Below are positions 32,831-44,354 of a DNA stretch of 64,000 bases, one piece after another; position 1 is the stretch's first letter; every line of letters begins with the position of its first letter. Location: positions 124,001 to 188,000 of the forward strand of contig JAITYX010000049.1 of assembly GCA_021018815.1 (NCBI GenBank), written 5' to 3'. A program made the position numbers and the translations under genes. Origin of the DNA: Talinum fruticosum. Lineage: Eukaryota; Streptophyta; Magnoliopsida; Caryophyllales; Talinaceae. Under the pieces are notes generated by a model that was not told the DNA's origin, searched no databases, and was given only the letters and a program-made list of their open reading frames with translations.

Positions 32831-34616
32831 TTCTCACTTCCTCTAACGAACCCAGTAACATTCTTTACTATGGTCCTTTTCGAGGAAGAAGGTTTTTCGG
32901 AACCCAAATTTGAATGACTTTGGGCTTTAGTCCGATTCTGAGTCTTCCTTGCAGAGAACTGAGTCTGTGTCTCTTTCTTTTTAAAAACCTTTCCTTTTGA
33001 AACCAAAGAAAATGGTTTCTTTTTGTAAACAATTACAGGCTTCGTCCTCCCTTCATTTATGTGAATGGGATCATGCTCAACTTTCCTGAACTTTAAGGTT
33101 ACTGGAATCCTTTTGAATAACTCCGAGTAGGAACTGGATTCCTCCTCTTTGTTGTAACCAAGACCTTCTTTTCGAAAGGAGACACATTGTGATCCTAAGA
33201 GCATGTCAAGGTTTTTCCGTCCTTGAGTAAATTTTAAAACCAGATCTTGAGACTCAATGAGCTTACGCTTTAGTTGCTTATTTTCTTTCTGAGTAACTCG
33301 GACTCGGTCTCATTAGATTGAGCACTAGTCTTGAGTTCTTTGAGTGTAAGTCTCGGTTTTTCCAATTCATTTTTTAAAGATATGCTCTCGGAAGAAATGG
33401 ACTCGAGTTGTTCTTTAAATCGAGAAGAGTCGAATTGGACTTTTCTTCCAAAGTGAAAATGTATTTAGCTAGATCGACTTTGGAAAATTTGAGAAAGTAT
33501 TCAATTACCTCTTGAGGATTAGTTTCCTCACTGTCTCGAGTCCGAGTCTTACTCTCTTTCAGCTTACGAGTCGAGATTGCCATCGGACACTTGGAGTCAT
33601 CCGAGTCCTCGTCATCTTCCGATGAGTTCTCATCGCTCCATGTTGCCATCATAGCCTTCTTCTTCTTTCTGTCCCCTTTTCTTTTCGGACAGTCTTTGAC
33701 TATGTGGTCTTTGCTGCCACACTCAAAATATCCAGAATTCTTAGATAAAGATAACTTTGAAGGAGAAGAATACATACCTTTTCTGTCCCTCTTGTCTTTC
33801 TTATAGAATTCTTCCTTTGGCCGTTTATCCCATCTTTTGTGCTTCATCATTCTCTTGAAGCCTCTTGCAATGAGTGCCATGGGATCGCCTTCCGAGTCGG
33901 AGGAGCTCAGATTTGCTTCTTTGGATTATGAGGCTTTTAGTGCTAAGTTCCTTTTGGTACTACCCTCAGCATCCTCCTCTTCTAGATGGATTTCGTGAGT
34001 GAGAAGCTTTCGATGAGCTCGTCCGGCTTTAAGAGCGAGAGGTTCTGATCTTCCTCTATGGCGGTCACCTTGGGACCCCATCTTCTCTTGGGTAGACTTC
34101 GAGTATCTTTCTGCATATTTCCTCGTGGGAAATCTTCTTACCTAGGGATTTGAGATTGTTGGTAATCTCGGTAAATCGAATGAACATCCGAGTGATGTTC
34201 TCTTCGGCTCCATCTTGAAAAGCTCATATTTGTGAAGATACTGGCTTATCTTCGCTTGTCCGACTTGGCTAGTGCCTTCGTAAGTATTGATAAGAGTGTC
34301 CCACACTTCTTTTGCTGAGTCACATGCGGACACTCGGTTGTATTCTTCATCCGAGAATGTTCATTGCCTTGAAGTTCTTCCTGAACTTCTCGCTTCGCCA
34401 GGAGTAAATTCGGCCTTTGTCTTTGGAATGATTCGAATTCCTCTGTCTTCATTGGAATGTAGTTTCCTTGTTGTATTATTTCCCATACATCTTCATCATG
34501 ATCCATGAGGAAACATTCCATAAGTTTCTTCCGAGTGCCCGAAGTTTGATCCTTTGAATTTTGGTGGCCTCGCTGGAAGATCTTCCTTCGTCGAACTCTC
34601 CGTTGTTCCGAGCCAT
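32831..34616 (-). pseudogene. E1 gag
   Basis: It starts at ATG 34616 (MARNNGEFDEGRSSSEATK). A frameshift leads to 34521-34246 (MECFLMDHDEDVWEIIQQGN), then 34333-34142 (AKEVWDTLINTYEGTSQVGQ, KISQYLHKYELFKM), a UBN2-type gag core. Frame 33880-33374 holds a zinc knuckle reading YFECGSKDHIVKDC, where the first Cys of C-X2-C-X4-H-X4-C is Tyr. A basic linker (33204-32824) joins it to the protease. Gag packages the element RNA in live relatives. Confidence 0.85.
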
Positions 34617-34660
34617 TTGATCTTTAGATCTTTGGATGGTTAGATCCTTTACTGAAAGGC

Positions 34661-34676
34661 TAGGCTCGATACCAAT
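34661..34676 (-). promoter_or_regulatory. Primer-binding site of E1
   Basis: On the minus strand, directly after the 5' LTR, ATTGGTATCGAGCCTAGC resembles the initiator tRNA-Met complement TGGTATCAGAGC. The other copies read TGGTATCAAAGCC. Confidence 0.85.
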
Positions 34677-36275
34677 TGATGGTTTGCTCGGGGAGAGTCC
34701 GAGTCACCCTAGAGGGGGTGAATAGGGTGATGCAAGTTTTTCCTAGAAACTTTAGCTCTTTTGCCAAAGACAAGATAGAGACGAGGTTCTAAGTCAACAG
34801 CAAAGTCGAAAGGTATGGACTCGGAAAAGCTATCAAGGGTAAAGAAGCGGATTAGCGAAGCTTTGAGGCTGTCCGAGTTTAGAATGAACTTAGAAAGAAA
34901 ACACTTAGAGATTACGTGGAAACCCTCCTGGGCGGAAAACCACGGACGGTGCTAATCCAAGCACGAAGTCAAATCCACTATTTTCGAGTCCACAAAATAC
35001 CGTGAGCTGAGTGAACCTGAGTTGCTCCCTTAGACAACTCGTTACAAGTTTTCCTAGGCTCGAAATTCCCTTATCCGATCTAGTACTTCGTAGCAGAGAT
35101 AACCCTTCCAGCTAAGGACAACTAAGATGAGTTAACCTTTACAGACTTAGTCAAGGGACCTTACGAGAGAAAGTAAGAAAGTGTTTGTAACTAGGTACAA
35201 GACCTTACAACTACGAAAGTAATGAATTACGGAACAGGAGTTGTAAGTAGAAGATTGAGAATAAATACAATGACTTTGCTCAAGTGCGTGTATTAACAAT
35301 AAGGTCGGCAATCTTCAAGTCTTGTGAGGTGGCTTCTATTTATAGATGACCGGGCGAGTAGCCCTTATCTTCATCTGCTGGCCGAGAGTCCTTTGTGACC
35401 GTTGACAAGGACTTTTCGAGTCACTCGGAAAGTATCCGTTGTGATATGAATCGTTGTTGTGATATGAGCGTTGGACAACGATTTAACTCTCTTGGAAGTC
35501 CCAAAACCATTGGCGGTGTCTTGAAGGATAAGGTGGAAACCACGGTTAAGCTTGGCGTTTCAATTTTCGGATTTGGAAACAGACAGCCACTGACACAATC
35601 TTCTTTAAGCCGAGACGAGAGAAGATGAAAAGCCATGTCTGTTGGTGATTTGACGTTTTGAAGCCGGTTACTTTTGTATTTCGAAAAATGTATCCTCGTT
35701 TGAATAACCTACAAAAGTAAATCAATTTTGGTTCTCAAAGTATAAAATACATTGGTCCAAGATTAGACACGAGATAATAAAATAATTAAGATACATAAAC
35801 AACTAATTATATGAGTCGGAAAGAGAATGGAATTTTCGAGTCTAATATACATGTAACTCAAAATTCCATCGGAGCTAGTCACGAGCAGAGAATCAAGTTA
35901 TATAAAGAATATCGAGTGAGATAACTTGATATAGACTAAGCACGATTCAGAATAAAAGCACCGACTCTAATAGAATAGGACATATATCATGAAGTCGAGT
36001 CTGAGCGGAAAGCTAGTCTAATCGGCATGCGATAAATCGAGCAATGAGAGACTCAAAATGAGTAAGACACTCATATCCGTTTTACGAGTCACTAAGAAAT
36101 AGGCAAGAAATTCATGAAGTAAATGCTGTAACACTTAGAGTAGATACATCATATCACTCATAAAAGTTTCTAAAAGCGGAGAATGCCTTAGAATCAAAAC
36201 TCTATGAATAAGAGATTCGTATACCCGATTCTTTTAATACAACTCGAAATGTGTTGAGCAGAGTCCGAGTCTTCG
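34677..36275 (-). mobile_element. 5' LTR of E1
   Basis: This family A LTR of about 1.6 kb has a TATA box (TATAAATA on minus) at 35337-35344 and the dyad TTTCGAGTCACTCGGAA ending near 35430. Differences from the 3' LTR include several small changes at CG dinucleotides. The outer end reads GTCTTCGA rather than GTCTTCA. Confidence 0.93.
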
Positions 36276-36283
36276 ACGAGAGG

Positions 36284-36327
<44 letters not shown>

Positions 36328-36330
36328 GCG
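36276..36330. repeat. (GA)n tract at E1/U1 joint
   Basis: A run of GA dinucleotides with small interruptions. It is half of the array joint into which E1 inserted; the other half is at 25350-25368. Confidence 0.9.
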
Positions 36331-37345
36331 AGATTGAAGTGAGAAGTTTCTAAGTATTTGAGTAAAGAGAGCAAGAGCGATAACAAGACATAGCAAAGTA
36401 ATTGAATGATAACAAAGAGGTGTTATTTATTGAATGAAAGCTTTAATTAAGTAGCCGTTATCATATCGTTGACTACACGAGTGAGTAACAGCTAGTTTGT
36501 AGACTCTTCATGAGCCATAGAAAGAAAAAGACATTTTCGATAACATGTTAAGGATTGTCCATTAATAAGAAGATGATCTCAAAATTTTTATGTCCATTTT
36601 CCTTATAAAGTGATTCCGACTCAGTGATGTATTTAAGCGACTCATAACCCACTTAGAAAATTAATAACTCATAGCTCATTCTCATCTTCGTTCAACTAAT
36701 CCATTTGTTATTCACTCGAAAGCATAAAACAATCAATCGAAACAAAATAACTTATGTAATAAATCAAACAATCGTGAAATTAAAATTCCAAGTTCAATCT
36801 TAATAAACCGAAACCGATCTTCACTAAGAGATTTTTAAAAATATTAGCTAATTGAAATTTGGTAGGAATAAATTTAAGTTCAATATTACCTTTTTCATAG
36901 TGGTCTCTCACAAAATGATACCGACCTCAATGTGTTTTTGTGTTTAGAGCTAACCTAGATTCTTGGTGGTGATGATGGCACTTTGATTATCGCACTTAAT
37001 TCCGACATATGTGGATGACAATCCTAGATCCTTCAAGTGTTGCTTGATGTTGAGTATTTGAGCAGAGCATGCTCCTGCCGCTATGTACTCAGCCTCAACA
37101 GTTAATAGACCAACTAGGTTTTGCTTGTTTGAATGCCGGGAGATGAGTGATTGACTAAAAAATGAGCATGCTCCTGAAGTGCTCTTTTTATCAACTTTTT
37201 ATCCAATATATTCAGCATCTAAGCATCTAGTGAGGGTCAGATAGATGTCCTTTTGATACAAGATACCAATTGTCTAAGTCCTAACAAGATATCTAAAGAT
37301 TCTCTTCAAAATAGTTAGATGTGATTCCTTATCGTTAGCTTGAAA

Positions 37346-37630
37346 TCATACACAAAGGTAGAAAATGAACATGATATCTGGCCTATTAGATATGAGACAA
37401 AGTAGAGATCGAATCGTACCTCCGTATAGTTTCGATCTACTCGCTTTACATTTCTCATCCGAGTCCAGTTTTGTACTACTACTCATTGGTGTTGTCATAC
37501 GCTTCACATCTTGTAGCTTGTACTTCTTTAACAACTCCTTGGTGTATTTTGATTGATGAAAATATTTGACAACCGTTTCTTGCTTGATTTGCAGTCCAAG
37601 GAAGAAATTGAGTTTCCCATACTCGCTCAT
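37346..37630 (-). pseudogene. Copia RT C-terminal fragment in U1
   Basis: The 94-codon frame reads GKLNFFLGLQIKQETVVKYF, SKYTKELLKKYKLQDVKRMT and LYGGTIRSLLCLISNRPDIM. It is the RT/RNase H connection of a Ty1/copia pol, repeated in each array unit and open in U1 and U3. Confidence 0.85.
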
Positions 37631-39186
37631 TTGGAACTCCTGTCTCGTTAATTCGGAAAACTCTTAACATAGAGTTTCATTAGTAGCTCCAAATATAATA
37701 TCATCAAAATAAATCTGAGTGATAAGAAAATAATTCTCCTTTGTTTTTGTAAAAAGAGTTTTGTTAATAAGGCCCCTTTTGAAGTCATTTTGGACCGAGA
37801 AACTATTTAGTCTTTCGGATAAAGCTTAGCTGGGTCCTTGCTTTAGACCATATAAAGCGTTTTGCAATAAAAACATGATCTAGAAATTGAGAGTTTTCAA
37901 ATCCATGGGTTTGCTCAACATAAACCTTTTCTTGAATATAACCATTAAGAAATGTGCACTTAACATCCATTTTGTAAAATTATTGTTCACGCTAGATGCA
38001 AACGCTAAGAGAAGTCTAGTTACTGAACAAAGTGGATGAACGAGAGAGAGAGAGAAAGAGAAAGAGTGAAGTGAGAAGTTTCGAGGTATTTGAGTAAAGA
38101 GAAGAAGAGCGAGAACAATACATAATAAAGTAATTGAATGATAACGAAGAGGTGCTACTTATAGAATAAAAGCTTTCATTAAGTAGCGGTTATCGTATCG
38201 TTGACTATACCATTGAGTAACAGACTAGTTTAAAGACTGTTCGTGTGCTAAAGAAAGAAAAAGATATTTTCGATGACATTGCCAAGATTGTCCATTAACC
38301 TAAAGATGATCTCATAATGTTGATGTCCATTTTTCTCATAAAGTGATTCTTACTCAGTGATATGTCTAAGTAACTCATAGCCCACTTAGAAAATTAATAA
38401 CTCATAGCACATTCTCATCTTCGTTTAACCGATCCATTTGTTATTCAATCGAAAGCCTAAAACAATCAATCGAAACATAATAACTTATTTAAAAATCATA
38501 TAATCGTGAAATTAAAATTCCAAGTTCAATCCTAATAAAGTGAAACCGATCTTCACCGAGAGATTTTTGAAAATATTAGCTAATTGAAATTTGGTAAGAA
38601 TAAATTTAAGTTCAATATCACCTTTTTCATAGTGGTCTCTCAAAAAATGATACATGACCTCAATGTGTTTTGTTTTTTAGTGCTAACCTCAATTCTTGGT
38701 GATGATGATGGTGCTTTGATTATCGCACTTGATTCCGACATATGTGAATGACAATCCTAGAGTCGTCAAGTGTTGCTTGATGCGAGTATGTGAGCAGAGC
38801 ATGTTCCTGCTACTATGTACTCAACCTCAACAGTTGATAAAGCAACTGGGTTTTGCTTTTTAAATGCCGAGGAGATGAGTGATTGACTCATAAATGGGCA
38901 TGCTCCTGAATTGCTCTTTCTATGAACTTTCTATGCAATATATTCAACATCCGAGCATCTATTGAGGGTCAGATCTGCGTCCTTTGAATACAAGATATCA
39001 ATTGTCTAAGTCCCAACAAGATATCTAAAGATTCTCTTTATCGTAGTTACATGTGATTCCTTACGGTTAGCTTGAAATCATGCACAAAGGTAGAAAATCA
39101 ACATCATATCTCGCCTACCGGATATGAGACAAAGTAGAGATCCAATCGTACCTCTGTATATTTTCTGATCTACTACTTTATATTTC

Positions 39187-39402
39187 TCATCCGAGTCCAA
39201 TTTTGGTGCTACTACTCATTGGTGTTGTCATACACTTCACATCTTGTAGCTTGTACTTCTTTAACAAATCCTTGGTGTATTTTGATTGATGAAAATATAT
39301 GTCAACCGTTTCTTGCTTGATTTGCAGTCCAAGGAAGAAATTGAGTTTCCCATAATGCTCATTTGGAACTCCTGTCTCGTTAACTCGGAAAACTCTTAAC
39401 AT
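39187..39402 (-). pseudogene. Copia RT C-terminal fragment in U2
   Basis: The same RT segment as in U1 and U3 (FFLGLQIKQETVDIYFHQSK), but the frame ends earlier, after MSSSTKIGLG, because of a small indel. Confidence 0.85.
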
Positions 39403-40821
39403 AGAGTTTCATTAGTAGCTCCAAATATAATATCATCAAAATAAATCTAAGTGATAAGAAAATAATTCTCCTTTGTTTTTTTAAAAAGAGTTTTGTTAAT
39501 AAGGCCTCTTTTGAAGTCATTTTGGACCGAGAGACTACTTAGTCTTTCATACAAAGCTGTGGGTCCTTATTTTAGACCATATAAAGCGTTTTGCAATAAA
39601 AACATGATCCGGAAATTGAGAGTTTTCAAATCCATGGGTTTGCTCAACATAAACCTTTTCTTGAATATAACCATTGAGAAATGCACACTTAACATCCATT
39701 TGGTAAAATTATTGTTCATGCTAGATGCAAAAGCTAAGAGCATTCTAATTATCGAAGAGAGTGGATGAACGAGAGAGAGAGAGAAAGAAAGAGAGAGAGA
39801 GAGAGAGAGTGAATTGAGAAGTTTCTCAGTATTTGAGTAAAGAGAGGAATAGCGAGAACAAAAAATAGCAAAGCAATTGAATGATAACGAAGAGGTGCTA
39901 CTTATAGAATGAAAGCTTTCATTAAGTAGCGGTTAACATATGGTTGATCTGTATGAGTGTGTAACGGCTAGTTTGCAGAGCGTTCGTGAGCTAAAGAAAG
40001 AAAAAGATATTTTCGATAACATTTCCAGGTTGTCCATTAATCTAAAGATGATCTCATAATTTTGATGTCCATTTTTCTCATAAAGTGATTCTGACTCAGT
40101 GATGTGTTTAAGCGACTCATAACCCACTTAGAAAATTAATAACTCATAGCTCATTCTCATCTTCGTTCAACTGATCCATTTGTTATTCAATTAGAAAGCG
40201 TAAAACAATCAATCGAAACACAATAACTTATGTAATAAATCATATAATCGTGAAATTAAAATTCCAAGTTCAATCCTAATAAAGCGAAACTAATCTTCAC
40301 TAAGAGATTTTTTAAAAATATTAGCTAATTGAAATTTGGTAGGAATAAATTTAAGTTCAATATCACCTTTTTCATAGTGGTCTCTCGAAAATGATACCTG
40401 ACCTCAATGTGTTATGTTTTTTAGTGCTAACCTGGATTCTTGGTGGTGATGGTGGCACTTTGATTATCGCACTTGATTCCGATATATGTGAATGACAATC
40501 CTAGATCCTTCAACTGTTGCTTGATGTAGGGTATCCGAGTAGAGCATGCTCCTGCTACTATGTACTCGACCTCGGCTCTTGAGAGAGCAACTGGTTTTTT
40601 CTTTTTGAATGTCGGGAGATGAGTGATTGACTCGAAATAGGCATGCTCCTAAAGTGCTCTTTCTATCAACTTTGTATCCAATATATTCAGCATCTAAGTA
40701 TCAAGTGAGGGTGAGAGCTGCGTCCTTTGAATAGAAGAGACCAGCTTGTCTAAGTCCCTACAAGATATCTAAAGATTCTCTTCACCGTAGTTAGATGTGA
40801 TTCCTTACAATTAGCTTGAAA

Positions 40822-41106
40822 TCATACACAAAGGTAGAAAATGAACATGATATCTAGCCTACTAGATATGAGACAAAGTAGAGATCCAATCATACCTCCG
40901 TATAGTTTCGATCTACTCGCTTTAGATTTCTCATCCGATTCCAGTTTTGTACTACTACTCATTAGTGTTGTCATACGCTTCACATCTTGTTGCTTGTATT
41001 TCTTTAACAACTCCTTGGTGTATTTTGATTGATGAAAATACATGTCAACCATTTCTTGCTTGATTTGCAGTCCAAGGAAGAAATTGAGTTTCCCTATAAT
41101 GCTCAT
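40822..41106 (-). pseudogene. Copia RT C-terminal fragment in U3
   Basis: The 94-codon frame (GKLNFFLGLQIKQEMVDMYF onwards) is nearly identical to that in U1 at 37630-37346. The shared intact frame in units about 3.5 kb apart suggests the amplification is fairly recent. Confidence 0.85.
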
Positions 41107-41282
41107 TTGGAACTCCTGTCTCGTTAACTCGGAAAACTCTTAACATAGAGTTTCATTATTAGCTCCAAATATAATATCATCAAAATAAATCTGAGTGATA
41201 AGAAAATAATTCTCCTTTGTTTTTGTAAAAAGAGTTTTGTTAATAAGACCTCTTTTGAAGTCATGTTGGACCGAGAAACTAC

Positions 41283-41651
41283 TTAGTCTTTCATACAAAG
41301 GTCCGGGTCCTTATTTTGGACCGTATAAAGCGTTTTGCAATAAAAACATGATCTAGAAATTAAGAGTTTCAAATCCATGGGTTTGCTCAACATAAACCTT
41401 TTCTTGAATATAGCCATTAAGAAATGCGCACTTAACATCCATTTTGTAAAATTATTGTTCATGCTAGAGGCAAATGCTAAGAGAAGTCTAATTACTAAAG
41501 AGAGTGGATGAACGAGAGAGAGAGAGAGAGAAAGAGTGTGTGTGTGAGAAAGAGAGAGAGAGAGAGAGAGAGAAGTGAGAAGTTTCTCAGTATTTGAGTA
41601 AGGAAAGGAAGAGCGAGAACTAGACATAGAAAAGCAATTGAATGATAACAA
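41283..41651 (-). pseudogene. Chimeric leader-RT ORF across the U3/U4 joint
   Basis: The 122-codon frame starts in the CT-rich leader (MLSFNCFSMSSSRSSFPYSN), runs through the microsatellite as Ser/Leu and Thr/His repeats, then into RT ([20 protein letters not shown]). A TATA-like CTATAAGTAG lies at about 41660-41669, just before the ATG. It is a by-product of the unit joint. Expression is not shown. Confidence 0.5.
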
Positions 41652-42281
41652 AAAGGTGCTACTTATAGAATGAAAGCTTTCATTAAGTAGCGGTTATCAT
41701 ATGGTTGACTATATGAGTGAGTAACGGCTAGTTTGCAGACTGTTCATGAGCTATAGAAAGAAAATGATATTTGCGATAACATTGCCAATATTGTCAATTA
41801 ATCTAAAGATGATCTCATAATTTTGATGTCCATTTTTCTCATGAAGTGATTCTAACTCAGGGATGGGTCTATATAATTCATAACCCACTTAGAAAATTAA
41901 TATCTCATAGCTCATTCTCATCTTCGTTCATCTAATCTATTTGTAATTCACTTAGAAAGTATAAAACAATCAATTAGAAACAAAATGACTTATGTAATAA
42001 ATCATATAATCGTGCAATTAAAATTCAAAATTCATTCCAAATAAAGGGAAACTGATCTTCACTAAGAGGCTTTTTGAAAATGTTAGTTAATTAAAATTTG
42101 GTAGGAATAAATTTACGTTGAATATCACGTTTTCGAGTGGTCTCTCGAAAATGATACATGACCTCAATGAGTTTCGGTTTTTCTGCTAACCTTAATTCTT
42201 GGTGATGATGATGGCACTTTGATTATCGCACTTGATTCGGACAAATGTGAATGACAATCATAGATCCTTTAAGTGATACTT

Positions 42282-43755
42282 TGAAGACTCGGACTTTACA
42301 AATACATCATTCCGAGTTCCATCAAGGAATCAGGTATAAGACTTCATCTCTTATAAGGTTTTGATTATAAGTAATTCTATGAGACTTAGAAATTTTTCTG
42401 AGTGATATAACACCTTGTCCGAGTGTTACGAAGCTATTGTATATGTTTCCGCTTGATTCCGACTAACTCGGAAAATATACTCTTGCATGCCACTTCACAC
42501 ACGGTTTCGAGTCAGTCGGACAACACTCATATATCACTTGTTCAAACATTTTCCATAACGTGCATAAACTCGGGTCGACTTTATGTTCTAAGAATTACTA
42601 TGATTCATCCTTCTAAGTCAGCATGTTTTGTTTGAACTATGTTCGATCTAGATCAAGTCCGACTACTCGATATTCTTTATCCGACTTGATTCACTTCTAG
42701 ATCGACTAAGATGGAATTTGAGTATCATGGATATTAGACTCAGAAAATTCCATTTCTTTTTTACTCGGATAATTATGCACTTAATTATCTTAATTAAAAT
42801 TATTATGTGTCCGATCATGGACCAAAGTATTTTTATACTTTGAGAACCAAATTACAAAAGTAACCTAGGTTTCAAAACGTCAAATCACCAAGCAAACAAG
42901 GTTTTTCCACCTCGACCAAGGCCCAAACACTAGATCGGGGTTGTCTGTTTCCAAAGCTGGAAATCCGCAATGCTAAGCTCAACAGTGGTTTCCACCCTAC
43001 TTTTCGAGACACCACCAGTGGATTGGGACTTCCAAAGGAGTCAAGAGCCTTTGCCCAACCTTCACATCTCAATGGATATTTTCCGAGTGACTCGGAAAAT
43101 CCATTGCAACGGTCACAAAGGACTTCTAGTCGAAGATGGTCACAACAGCTAATCCGCATGGTCATCTATAAATAGAAGCCAACTCTCAAGACTTGAAGAT
43201 TGCTTGAACTAACTCGTCAATACACGCACTTAAGCAAAAGTCATTGTATTCATACTCAATCTTCTACTTACAACTCCAACTCGTACTTAATATCTTTCCG
43301 AGTTGTAAGGTCTTATAATTAGTTTACAAACACTCATTCTTACTTTCTGAATAAGGTCCCTTAACCGAGCTGTAAGGGTTAACTCAGCGAGTTGTCCCTA
43401 ACTCGTAAAGGTTATCTTCGTTAGGAAGTACTAGATCGGATAAGGTAATTTCGAGTCTAGGAATATCTTGTAAGGAATTGTCTAAGGAGCAATTCTGGTT
43501 GAATCATTCTACCGTATTTTGTGGATTCAAAATAGTGGATTTGACTTGCTTGCTTGGATTAGCACCGACCGTGGTTTTCCGCCCTAGGAGGGTTTCCACG
43601 TAACTTTCCGAGTTAGCACTTTTCCGAGTCCTATCTACACTCGGACTCTCCACGAAGTCATCTCTAGTTTTATTCTTCCATTACTTGTTTGAATTTCCTC
43701 ATCACCCTATTCACCCCCTTTAGGGTGACTTAGTCTCTCCAAGAGCAAACCTTCA
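42282..43755 (+). mobile_element. 5' LTR of copia element E2
   Basis: This 1,474 bp family A LTR runs from TGAAGACTCGGAC to GCAAACCTTCA and is followed by a primer-binding site. The TATA box TATAAATA is at 43167-43174. The dyad TTCCGAGTGACTCGGAA is at 43081-43097, 70 bases upstream. It interrupts array unit U4. Confidence 0.93.
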
Positions 43756-43773
43756 ATTGGCATCAAAGCCTAG
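43756..43773 (+). promoter_or_regulatory. Primer-binding site of E2
   Basis: ATTGGCATCAAAGCCTAG follows the LTR directly. It resembles the initiator tRNA-Met primer site (TGGTATCAGAGCC) with small changes. Confidence 0.85.
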
Positions 43774-43816
43774 CCTTTCAAAAAGGATCTAACCATCCAA
43801 AGGTTTAAAGATCAAA

Positions 43817-44354
43817 ATGGCTCATAACAATGTAGAATTCGATGAGGGAAGATCTTCCAGCAGATAACCAAAGTTCAAAGGATCAAATTCGTGCACTGGA
43901 AGAAGCTCATGGAATGTTTCTCGTTGGATCACGATGAGGATGTCCGGAACATCATACAAGTAGGCAACTACATTCCTATGAAGACGGAAGAAACAAGACT
44001 CGTGCCTAAGACAAAGGCCGAGTTCACTACTAAGGAAGCAGAGAAGTTCGAAAGAACTTCAAGGCGATGAACATTCCGATGTGCGCCATCAGCTCCGAAG
44101 AATACAACCGAATGTCAGCTTGCGACGCAGCCAAAGAAATGTGGGACACTCGATCAATGCTAATGAAGGCACCAGCCAAGTTAGGCAAGAGAAGATAAGT
44201 CAATATCTTCACAAGTACGAGCTGTTCAAGATGGAGCCGAAGAGAACATCACTCGGATGTTCATCCGCTTCACCGAGATTACCAACAATCTCAAATCTCT
44301 CGGCTAGAAAGATTTCCCACGAGGAAATGTGCAGAAAGATACTTAGAAGCCTAC
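43817..44354 (+). pseudogene. E2 gag, 5' part
   Basis: It starts at ATG 43817 (MAHNNVEFDEG). Shifted frames then correspond to the E1 gag, including KLMECFSLDHDED-like and KISQYLHKYELFKM-like segments (44190-44235). It is interrupted at CTAC (44351-44354) by the 2.86 kb insertion. The rest of gag resumes at 47211. Confidence 0.8.

Larger units (their letters stand above)
25369..36275 (-). mobile_element. Full-length Sirevirus-like copia element E1
   Basis: This 10.9 kb element has both LTRs (25369-26954 and 34677-36275), a primer-binding site, gag, protease, integrase, RT, RNase H, a 3' cargo ORF with its own TATA box, and a polypurine tract. The LTRs look about 94 percent identical by eye, the closest pair in the window, so it is among the youngest insertions. 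It inserted in the GA-rich joint between two tandem-array units. The flanks (GACAG and ACGAG) do not give a clean duplication. Coding frames carry several stops and shifts. Confidence 0.9.
36276..42281 (-). repeat. Tandem array of 1.74 kb copia 3' fragment (U1-U4)
   Basis: The joint GTGGATGAAC followed by (GA)n recurs at 38032, 39761 and 41504, giving periods of 1,729 and 1,743 bases. On the minus strand each unit holds a TATA-like box, a CT-rich leader, a middle RT fragment (NNNFTKWMLSAHF), the RT C-terminal part (KLNFFLGLQIKQE, SKYTKELLKKYKLQD), the RNase H end and the pol-to-cargo spacer. U4 is cut at 42281 by E2, and a partial unit lies at 24912-25368. The unit fuses the cargo promoter to the RT, which does not occur in a normal element. 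Confidence 0.9.

Noticed and set aside
43756..43773. tRNA-like match (TGGCATCAAAGCC)
   Set aside because: It is only the 3'-terminal complement of initiator tRNA-Met, a primer-binding site directly after an LTR, with no cloverleaf.
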